Of a stretch of 64,000 nucleotides of DNA, positions 13,301-25,300 are shown in pieces (within the stretch, counting starts at the first letter, position 1; every line of letters begins with the position of its first letter). The notes under the pieces are model-generated. The model saw only the letters and a program-made list of their open reading frames with translations. It was not told where the DNA came from and ran no database searches. The stretch is from Megalopta genalis (Eukaryota; Arthropoda; Insecta; Hymenoptera; Halictidae). Where the stretch lies: positions 7,024,001-7,088,000 of the forward strand of contig NC_135029.1 of NCBI RefSeq assembly GCF_051020955.1, given 5' to 3'. The translations under genes and the position numbers were made by a program.

Positions 13301-16300
13301 GAAACATGATTGGTTATATACACATGACTATGAAAAATTTCACGCGTTTATCTATTCGAAAGCATTTTTATTTACAGCACACATTAGCAACGGAAGATTT
13401 TCATTTTCATTTCATCGGTAGCGTACAATATTTAAAATGAAACACGCTACATTGCTTTTGGTAAATTGAGAACAATTTAATGTAGTTAACGATTAACTCG
13501 AACACACGCTAAGAAGCTGACTGAATTTCATAACTAAATCATGGGAATTTTCAAGATTTCCTTGGAATTCAATCTTATACATGTTGCCGTTTAAAAGTTC
13601 AATAGTTCAATATGTATGTTGTAATTGATAACGCCTTTTCACACTATGAGAACTTTTGCCAAAACCAATAACAAATAAGGAAATTTAACACTGGCTTTGG
13701 TACATGCCACCGTTAAATCGCTAGATTTTTTTGTACGTGTATCAGACGCAGAATTCGATAAAATCGACCATAATTTGGACTTGAATATCGAAGCCTTCAG
13801 CACAGGAAATACACTGTCATTTAATCTGTTTCTCAACGAATTAATAGTCGACACGGCGAACTCGCCGAAATATTCGTAGTCCACTCACAATTGAATTCAC
13901 GCGTTGGGCACAGCAATGTCTAAAAATCGAGTGACCAGCTGAACGATTCCGATAAACGCGCACTGGACGGTGGTCGATGGCATTCAGGATCCGATCTTTC
14001 TATCGATCGGTTTGGAAAACACCGAGCAGTTTCCTTACGTAAGCACGGTCGCGGACACGCACCGGTGTCGTTTCGTTGTCTCGTTTCGTCCCGTGCCGTC
14101 GCGTTTCGTCTGGATTCGTTTCATACACTTCGTCCCGTGAACTTCGGCCCGACGAAAAAACGATCGCAGACAGCTCTTCTAGCTGGCGCGGATCGGCACT
14201 ACCGGCGAGGCCATAGCTGCGCCAGGTATTATTAAAACCTAACAAGTACAAAGTGACTCGGTCGACCGGTTCGACGGTGCCACCCAGCATAGTATTTAAC
14301 TCTTCTATAATATATGTTGAACGTAGCCGACGACACTCTTTCCGATCCCGTTGCTATGGCAACGTAGTCCTTGACCTCCAAGAAAGGGGTCATCTTTTTC
14401 ATTCCAGCTGCTCCTTTTGCAACGGAGCAGCCGCGGACCTGGTCATTGTTGGGAGCTAGAGATGGAACGGAGAATCTGTATCGTACGCTGACTAACAATA
14501 AGGTAGCGTAACCCTATATTTTCCCATGATTCTCGATATTTGCTGCTGCGAAACGGGACGAATGTTTACAATTGTCGAGCAGGTAGAGAATACGGTATAG
14601 TATATGATGTGCTGTGCAAAATTTTGTATACGAGCTTTTGTGCTTTTTGGGAGGTCTTCGAGGTCGCTAAACACGAATACGACAGTCATTCTACGTGAGA
14701 ATGGGAGATTATGAAAAGGATAGTATGGGAACGTTTGTGTTTTCGGGAGTACCTTTGGTCGCTGAGAGAATCGAGGTCATTTCTGGCATAAATAATTCAT
14801 CGAATTCGAATCTTATCTACGTTTCTACTTGGGGAAGCTATCAAAAGCTTGGAAAGCATTCGTCTTACTTATTTCGTTTGTTTACTATTATTTTTATCTT
14901 ACGGACGTAATTGTGGATATAAGGAAAAACGTCGGAAGTAGCCATTTAAACAAAATTAAGTTGATGCATTTAATTGAACTGTAGTATATAGCATTTACGT
15001 ATTTATCAGAAAAATCACGGAAACAAATACGAAAACAAGTTATGCAATTTGAAACACTGCTATTACCAAGCATTGGAGTGATCAGAGCATTAAGCAACAA
15101 TATTTTAGAAGCGAAAACATGCGACATGCAGCGTTCTTGCAACTACAGATATATGTGCATAAAATCGATGCGTATGTACATTGTTATGCGAATTGTTGAA
15201 CAATGTACACTCCTCGTCAAAAAGATAGCCCAGGTGTACGACAAAATGATCGGTAAATTTATATGTATAACGGTGTGGCGTTATACTGGTATTTTCGTAT
15301 TTCGGTTTCTACAGGGTGTCCAGGGATTTTCCTGCTAATCTGCGAGAATTTCCGAAAGAAGAAAGAATTGTTATATGTAGTTTGCGAGAATTGATTACTT
15401 CACGGAGTTTCAGTATACTGTTTTTAGCGTGCTCAACAACTGTGCTCGAGTAGAATTTAAAATTATAACAACTGAATGAATTTAACTGCAGACGTTGCAC
15501 GCAACTACTTAACTCTATGATTATGATGCAAGTTATTATGAAAGTGTTCGTCGAAGGTATCCGGACTGCATATTTTTTTTTAAATGCGCGTATTTCGAGG
15601 GTAGTTTAGGTCTCCAAAATAAAAAATGATAGGCATTTTTCAAGGAAATAAGGTAAGTAATAAATTTGCAATTGCTATGATTTGATACCATAATTAAACT
15701 TATAGAAAGTCCTGCAAAAATTAGGAAAACTAATAAAGGAACCATGGATATAAAAGCATACGAAGATGTCTGGGAACCATATAGCACAGGCAAATTTAGA
15801 GAAAAATGGGTCCAATGTTGTAATGATTGATCATATGAAGAATACATCGAACGAAATGATTTACATATTTGCTATAATCGCTAATGTTTCAAAATTGGAA
15901 ACGATATAATCTTTAATTTTGTATTTTTTATTTTTCACTTTTGTATGTATCGGAACACTTACTTTATTTTTCTCATGTATTACTACAATGTACTTCATTA
16001 AATGTCTTGGATTCCTAATATTGAATTTATATCTTACTATCGACCTCATGCTATTTCACAACCGACCCAGGATCGGGGACAGTTGTAACCTTTTTTATCC
16101 GCTACCTATATTTGATTAATAACTTAGATATTCCTTGATGTATAACAACAGCACTGTAACTGAATAATCTCAGAAAAGCAGGTAACAGGTTCGTAGAGTA
16201 ATTGTCATTGTAAATGACAATAGTTATTTAATTTAGAAAAATAAAAAGTTTATGTTTTTTCACTTTTTTTATCTGAACCTGTAACGAAAATTTAAAAAAT

Positions 16301-19300
16301 GTGTTTCCTTGACTCCGATAACTCATACGCAATCTGAACATTTAAAAAGCTGCAGATTTCCGACAGTTATTGGTCGAAAGTGTCAAAAATAAGGACAAAA
16401 CTGCGATTCTCGCGATCTTTAATTGTTTACAACTCGTATCAGGGTCAACCGACTTCGATGAAATTCTCAGCATGCATGTAAGTTACCGAGAACTACAAAA
16501 TGCATTTTTTAAATTTTCGTTATTTATTATCCCGAACAATTTTTCAACTATCATCTAGCAAACTAATCTCTCTAAGATAAAATTAGATTAGAAAAATTTA
16601 GATCGCTTGGCCTGATTATAAAAAAATTTATTCCGTTTTAAAAGGTGTACGAATGCTTTCTATACCGACTGGGTTTTACGTTATACCGGTATTTCGGTCT
16701 CTGTCAAATTTATGAAGGCACAACCGAAAAATACCGGTATAATACCGATATTTCGTATACCTGTGTCAGCCTAACGTCGTCGTCAGTTCTAACGTTGTCA
16801 ATATGTCAACAATCGTTCTGGAAGTGTTAATAATTTTCAAAAACTGTTAATAATTTTCACTGTCTTCGGGAGGAAGATGTATCGGGGCAAACAATGCACA
16901 CTTTTATTTTTGTGTGGAAAAAAACAAGCATGTAACATGTTTCGATCAACTACGACGATGCGTTCCATTGTTCTGAAACAGCGCGCAAGCAGGAATAAAG
17001 TGGAGTGAAAGTATGGAGCGATCGCGTAAGGATTAAACATAAGTCAGAGGTGTGTGCGATTTGTATGACACGACACGCGCGTGAAATAGAATCATAAAGT
17101 TAATGGAAACTCACAAGTAACCCGGGAAAAATTCACGAGATCGCGCTTCCAACGGCCGATAGCAATTTTCGCAAAGCCAATCCTTGCTCGTGACGTAGCA
17201 ACGATTGCTGGTGACGAAACTGATCAGATTGCACCCGGCGAGCCGAATCCCGTTTAAAACGGACGCGCCCATTTCCCTCGCGTTCATTCTTCTGCGCTTA
17301 TCGTCTCTTTGGTACACCCTTTCACTCGACGCTTGACCGCTCTACTATTTGGAATTCACTGACACGTCCGCTGGCAGATTTTCAACGTGTGCATCGTTCC
17401 GTCCAAACGATGACCGTCGGCTGCTGGCCGTCGATGATCCGCCAACCTCGATGACCACTGTGTTCCTGATTGCTAAATATTTCGTTCTTTTCCTTTGTTT
17501 GCTTCGTCGTCTCGTTTAATGCAGAGCTCCACCGTTTTCGCCGTCGTAAATCGCCCGCACAATATTATGCCACAGGCTCGCTAATTTCATTGTCCCCTAC
17601 ACTTCAAACTCTATTGTTACCCTTCTTATTTCTCTCGCCAATAACTACAAGTTATTAGTAAAACTACCCTCCTCCTTGCTTTTGCCTTGTTACGGTTTGT
17701 TGGTTATTAGAGTTTACGAAACATAGCTATCCTTGAAATGTATGACGAATATTTTTCTTGAACAATTAAAGCAGGGGTGTCAAACTCGCGGCCCGAGATG
17801 AACATTTTTGATGTCAAGTATCATCAAGTTTATTACAATGTACTAGTCAAAATAAAAATATTTGTTTCTATGAACATTGATTTTTTTTGCGGCCCACCTA
17901 AAGTTAAGCATTGTTTATTTGGCCCAAGTTAGCTGTCGAGTTCGACAGCCCTGAATTAAAGGATTGGCAAAATGCTTTCCACCTAGTGAACAGCTGACTA
18001 TGGGAATTCCAAAGATTTTGCGATCAGTTGATGATCACGATGCAACGACGGTTAGTTTTCCCGTTTAACACGTTAAGCGCCGTGTCAGTCACCGATGGCT
18101 GACGATATAAAATTTAACCGATTATATTCTTGTGAATAAATAAATTTTGAATAATTTGGCGATTATAAACGAATTTAGCTATATGTTGTTCGTTACCGAA
18201 AACAATTTTAACGAGTATTCTCAAAACACAGTATCCACAGGTTTCACAGAATCTTATAACGCGGGCTAAACGGAAAGGAAGGCAAAACAGGCTTGGCGTT
18301 TAACGTGTTGAAGATTATCAGGTTGCGTTACAATGCTTGTCGGTTACGCTTCTTATGTCAGCGGTAAGCTCCCTGAACTTTCTACCTTCGTCCATCTTTC
18401 GTTAAATGATAAATCACGAAACGAACGCGAGTCACTTTTACGAGTTCTGCCTATTGAATGCACGTAAATCGATCTTCGAGTTGATTGTTCCTGTGCCCGC
18501 GCGGAGCCGCGTGCACTTTGTTTTGACTTCACCAGAACGTCGTGCCAGCATTTAACAAACACTGCACAAACTGCACGTGCGATTTTCACTGGTATCGGGC
18601 GACGATATTACACTTCTAACAACAGTTCGTCACCGTGCACACCGTCGTTGGGAAGGAAGAAGCCGTTATTAACCGCGATGCTGAATTCGGGTTCCTGCGT
18701 CAAGAAAATTCTTATTGCTCCTCTTTGATATACGTAGATCTCGATAAACTGTTTAAACACGATTTGCGCGAGCTTATCTCGTAGAATGGCCAAGATGACA
18801 CGTTTTTTTTCTCTCTGCAAGACACCAACAATCGATGCCACGGTTTTCCGACAATCGGACACACTAACTTCATTTCCTTTTTCGTTTGTCACTTTCTAAA
18901 TCTGACGTCAGCGTCCCCTTTACCTTGTGCTTCATTATTCACAAAATTTCTTCAATTTGTCGGGGTAACCGCCTTCGACAGCCTGCATCGTGTATTTCGA
19001 GAGATAAATCTTTTAGTAGGTTTCTTACGTACACGGTGAGTTTGAAGTACAGTAACGAAATTTACATGCGCTTTTTGTGTTTCGGGGACATTGATAATGT
19101 TGCGATGAATGGGAACTGTTAAACTGACTGTTACTTTACAAATTACGGCAAATGTAAAACGGTTTTCCTTTGCTATTTGCTCACGTTCATCGTTTGTGTG
19201 CCGAATAAAATGGAGAAAGTATGGTTATAAAAGTAGAAATATCTACTTTCTATCTTATTCTTATGGGTTTATATGATATTGGTATTTATACGAACGTCAT

Positions 19301-22300
19301 TTAGATTAGAAAATCTTGGAAAGATCATGGTTATCAAATTATTTATAAATATCACAAATTATACATTTGTATAATTATACACGATTCAATTCATTTTACT
19401 GTCTGTACCCGCGTAAGTAAAAGTAAACGGCACAATATACGACTATTTGGTGTTATCATCAAGGATAAAGATTTTAATTAATTTTTCTGTATATTAACTA
19501 TCGTGCCGTTAACTTTCATGATCAGGTTGCTGCCTAAATTCTGTTCGTTAGATCATGTCTTTTTCGAAATTAATTTTTACAACATTTTTACATTTATTTC
19601 AAACTATACATTTATACATTTTTCAAGATTACCGACTAATTGATACACCTGTTTGAAGTCATTTACTTCTACATTTTGTCATGTTACTATGAAAATGTAA
19701 ACTTGTTACCTATCTATGATAGCCGTAGATCATTATGACACTCTCGAAGTTACCGAAGTTTATCTTGTCCAAACTGTGTTGTTGCGATAAAAAAAAGTTA
19801 AGAGTTTGTTCGTGTGGGACTCTCTTTCAAGAAACATCGGTTACAGTCATAGGCATATGCTTTCCAGTTCTTGGTTGAAAATGAACGATACGCTTTTATT
19901 CTTATTAATGAAATAACAGTCCAAAGTACGAAACTTCTTACCGTCGACGTAATTACATCTACACCAACTTATAACAATTCAGGCGAATCTATGAAACACA
20001 CGTATACTTTTTGAGCAATCGTCAATTTCAATAGCTGGACAATATAATTTTCAAGTTAAGAAAATCAAGAAATTCGACATACGATATCAAAACTTAGGCG
20101 ACTACATCTCAGAATCAACTGATTTCAGATTGGAAGCCATTTTTCATAGTTTTAGTAGTTAAAGTATAGATTTTTAATTAATGGTAAAAAAAAATAACAA
20201 TAATCGTATAATCCCGAAAGTTCCAAAGTACAGTAAATTCTTTCCAATTGTCCCTCAGTTTGTAAACAAAAATGGACAATTTTTGTTTACAAGCTGGAGG
20301 ACAATTGGAGAGAATTTATAATTTGATTTTATAATTGGATCACAGATTGAATAATTAACAATAATAAAATCGTCATTCGTTTTCAAGATATTAAACATAA
20401 TAATACCTAATTAACTGTAAGATACAAATTTTAAGTTCGGTAGATCGATGCTGTAAATTGAGTGCAATTTGACGGGTGTAAAATTCGCAAGACAAGCTTT
20501 GATCTCTTTCACACGCTTTAACAGAATGCTATTCTGTTATCTGTTATTAACAAAGACTGTTAACATTTGTTACATACAAAAAAAATTTCCAAATCCAATC
20601 TTCATCTCTTTATTCAAATTTCGGTACCAACATCGGTAACCAATACGTTTATCGTATACCATTATTGTCTAAGTGGTAAAATAAACGTATCGATGCAACG
20701 TTAACACGATGTTACATCGATGATAAGGAGAAATTAAGAAACGGTAATGGGGTTGAAAATCTTGCAACAGCTTCACAAAATGTGTTAATTACGACGCTAC
20801 CTACTCCGATTAACAAACTTTATTTGAACAAGAATTCTGTTCGATTATAATTGAGAACGAAAGTTAGTGGAAAGGTTTGCTGTGCTGGGATCCCAGTTGA
20901 TTATCAACTTGTCTAGAGCACAATGCGCTGGTAGACCGCGTCTCTGTACTTCAGACTCACCCCGTATATGGTACTCGATGCTCGAAGCATTCGCGCTTAT
21001 AGGAGGATTTACGGTTTACAGTCTGCGAAGAACCGGCGCGGCGCGACGCTTCGCCTCGATCGGTGCAGGTTTCGAAAATCCTTTGCATTCGCACTGGTTG
21101 CACTTATTAGACGGACCGGACCGGACCGGACCGGACCGGACCGGCTTATCTTATCGGGTGTATCCCGGGAGCTGATCGGTTAGGTGCTGGCCGGATTTTC
21201 CGACATGATGTAGCGACGAACCGTTTTCATCAGGGACTAGAGCACGACGGTCAACGGTATTAGACTCGCGTGGAAAGGCAGCTAGCTGCAACAGATATCG
21301 TATCGCCTGATAACACCCCACCCACCGCGTGGCCAGGCAACGACGAACTGGACTGATAAAAGCGTTTTATTGCCGGGCACCGTAATCATCCCGGCAATCT
21401 GCGATCGTCGACGACGATTCGTACGATTCGGACGCTCCGTTCGGATCGAGCACGCGCGCACGCCCCCCTCGACCACTTTCTCGCTTCGACCAAGGCTGCG
21501 ACGGCGACACATTTTACTCTCGATGGATTCCAGTTTCGCGAAACCGTCCGATAAAAGACGCGTCCACGCAACACTTACGACGTGTCGATGACGAGTCCCT
21601 CCTCCTAGGTTACACATGCCGTGCCATTAATCGCGAGAAGGGAAAAGAACAACTTGACTCGACCAGACTCGGCTCTCCTCGTACCGTACGCCGATTAAAG
21701 AGTCAACGCCGGGAGCGGCGGGCCTCTAGAAGCGTTTAACACTGTTCCATATACGCCGGCGTAATTGCGATTTTCTCGCTTTGCGCGTTTCTTCGCGTTC
21801 CTTCGCGTTCCATCGTGTATTCCTCCGTTACGGCGATACCAGCCGTCGCGGAACAGCCAACTTTTATCCCGGGGGATAGTTTTGCAAACGACTCTGAGAA
21901 CGTTCCGAGATCTTTCCGCACTTTTGACAGACACTTTTGTAACGCTCGAACCACCGAAACTCATCAAAATCGTAGTTTCCAGATTTGTCTATATTGTAGT
22001 ACAGTGCACAGTTCGAAAATGTTCCGGAATTCTTTCTCATGAGGCATATTGGAATTTATCACATGTGGTATTTCTTGTAAAAAGTTTCGATCGGATCAGA
22101 CACGAAAGAATTGTGGAGATTAGAAATTTTGGTTTCTTTAGAATTAATCAAATTTTCAAATAAAAGCTTCTCTATAACGGGAGAGATATATTCTGTTAAT
22201 TACAGTAATGAATGTTCTCGGACATTTAATTCCACAGAGATTCGAACAAAAGTTTACCGAGGAATTCGAAAGTCAACTAGTTTCTTACATAAAAGATCAA

Positions 22301-25300
22301 TTGGCATATGATCTGATTGCACATTTAAAATTACCACATCAATTTAATAAAGAGGAAAACGTAGACGTTCATAAACAAAAGTACTAAGTCCTGTTCTATT
22401 TTTAAATGTTTCTTTTACTAACATTACTAATCATCTAAACCTTAAAATTCCTTAACTATTATAGATATTTGGCTGGTATTGGGCGACAATTTCTCGTTCC
22501 CTACACATTATAACTTCTACGCCTCATTCATTACGGATCGTGAGAGGTTTTTTCCAGTAAATTGAACGATTTTCCAACAACAAGAAAATGCATAATTGTT
22601 TTAAGGTATATAGGGATTATTTCTTACAACTATTGCTATCGTTAAAATTTGTGTGATATTTATCTATAACCAGTGTTTTATCAATTTTGTAAGAAGAGTG
22701 AATAATTATTTACAAGTTAACATGTTGCGTGCCAAGCTGTTTTTACTCTATTCTTCACACTAACCATTTGATATTTTACTCAAACTTGATATATTATATG
22801 TAATTATTACTTATCGTATATATAAGAATGAAACAAAGTTATTAAAACCAATTCTTGTAATGGAAATTAATTTTTCAGTTCTAAATTTGTTATAAACTAT
22901 TTTTTTAACGCATTAAATAAGCACGTAAGCACGTACCATCAGTGGTACACGTGGCACGTAACATGATAACTGCTAAATCTATCTGAAGTAAATATCGTCG
23001 TTTATCCGGATTTGATAAAGCATAAAACAATTTTAGAATTTTTATAATAGATATTAATATTGCCACTTAGCTAAGAAAAAATGATAATCAATATAATGAA
23101 TAAAATATAATAAAATGATACGGATAAATAAAATAAAAAAATTCTTACTATTATAAAAAGAAGAAACACAATTTTATTTAACTTCGTATTATCAATACTC
23201 AACTGTAATGATTACTTGTAGTACTTGTGTGCATTTTTTCGGCAAGTTTTGAAAATATATTTCAGCGTATTATAAGAAAATATTTGTGAAATATGCTGTA
23301 TGCATTATGTTATTAAATATGGAGAAATTATGAATACCTTTATATGCAGAACTAAAGCACACGTAACTAACGATTGGGAGTGTTAACGCGAATCGATATA
23401 TGACTCACCTTTCGGTTGGCCCTGTTGAATAACTGGATGATTCTTCACCCGATTCAACGCTATTGAACGAAGTACAGTTCATTTTTCTTTCTTCCCATTG
23501 TGATCGAACCTCGTCTTGCACTCTTCGTTTTAATTCTTCGACCCTTCGTCGCTCCTCAGAAATTACTTGGCTACCTGTAACAAATGACAGATGAAAATAA
23601 ATTAATTACGTCATTAGAATATGATATTATTAAACGCGGATTAAACTGCTATTTTACAAATAAACAAAATTATAATTAAATTATAGTTTGTAAATCAGCA
23701 ATCAATTGTCAGGTAAACTTCACAAATATTTAAATTTAAATGATGAAAGTATTCATAACACTAAATAATAACTAGTAATTTGTACGACCGAACTGACACC
23801 GAACGGCGGATGATAAGTGTATCCAGGAAAAGTCGCTACGCAAGGAATGGGGTGACGACGCATGCGGAGAGTCCCGTACAGCAGCGCGGCGTGTCTACCG
23901 GGTAAACATTATAATTTTGAACTACGATGGCAACACGACGTAACACAGAGTTGCAGATACAATAAGTGCCACCTTGTAGACGTGCCATGCCGCTGTGCGG
24001 GACTCCCGGGCATGCGTCGTCTGCCCCTACTCTGTGCGTAACGACTTTTCCTGAATACCTGCGTATGATACACATGTTGTACCAGCGGCTGTTAACGTTA
24101 ATTCGTTCTATGGCAGGACTGTTGTACCTGCGGCCGGTAAAGTGTTCTCAGGAATAGATTTTAAATAAGATTATTAAATCCAGATGAATATAATTTTCAT
24201 TTCATTTCTTCATACCGCTAACAAATTCTGTATGGTAGTACAAAGTTAGAAGTGTTTGATCAAATATATGTAAACACCCTTTAAACGGAATAATTTTTTT
24301 GAATTGGTCCAAATGCAATAACGAAAATACAAACAATACATTTTTTTAAATCTCCGTATTTTGTATTCATGCTGAACATCTCTCGATTTCTTATAGTTTT
24401 TAGTCAAAAGTCATGAAAGCCTGCGATTTTTTTAGCAACGTTTATCGGTTTCATCGAAATTTTTAGCATGTATATAAAGTTACCGAGTCGTAAAAATCGC
24501 GTTGCTTACATTTTCGTTATATGCTCAGATGAAATAGTTGAAAAACGTGGTCCTTTTATCTGTTTTGTCATTCTACTCAATTGTTATGATTGCAAAAATT
24601 TGTGTATGGATTGTTTAGCAAACTAGCTCTTCTGGCATTTTAAAAACATTTAAATCGTTAGATCCAATTTAAAAAAAAGACTATTCCGTTTTAAAAGGCG
24701 TCCAGATATATTTGTCCTCAACCATCTATCAGCACTGAAAGTTCATCGCATGGCCACTAGTCACATCATTTAGTTTTCATTACTTATATAGGTAAATGTC
24801 CAAAAACTAAAATACAATTATCTAAGCACATTTAACAATGATTTCATCGAATTACATATTTCATAATCTTTAAGTCGGGCTCTTATAAGGAAATTAATGT
24901 TAATGCTGGAATTCATGAAGTGAAAAGAAGAAAACGAATACATAAGCAAATGAAAGTGAAATTGCAACAACAATAATTTAGAAAGAAATTGTACTTCAAC
25001 AACGAGTATATGATACACAAATATCAAATATTTTAAGGGACTATTTTACAAGTTAATCTAAGTACAAAAATCAATACTAACGATTTTACTATATTGTTAT
25101 CGTTCTCATGTTATTGGCAGCTAAAAAAATGGGATAAAAGCGATGTAGGAAGAACGGCAAACAGCGCGTAGAATCTACGTCGTAGATCATTACTCTTATA
25201 TCGATTATAACTATATTATAGTTACAATAATATACGATACCGTGTGATTCAAATTATTTTAGGTTATTGAACTTATTTAAAAAGGAATGATTTATTTTGA

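Larger units (their letters stand above)
11522..23408 (-). other. PHLDB intron 8
   Basis: About 11.9 kb with no recognised exon. Listed elements: a Tc3-like transposase relic, a truncated long-hairpin element, a hAT element, a second piggyBac-like element and a 90-bp hairpin. CpG-rich blocks lie at 13.98-14.30, 17.10-17.46, 18.35-18.65 and 20.87-21.95 kb. A (CCGGA)n tract spans 21111-21144. I see nothing nameable in 11.53-12.64, 14.9-16.2, 18.9-20.2 and 22.0-23.4 kb, which are AT-rich. Confidence 0.72.

Noticed and set aside
16640..16760. ATACCGGTAT-type palindromes (also near 15280)
   Set aside because: Short, common palindromes probably left by an old element; without clear ends or target duplications I do not list them as a feature.
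21282..22163. Overlapping frames of 60-130 codons on both strands
   Set aside because: Expected by chance in a CpG-rich block where stop codons are rare; none resembles a protein.
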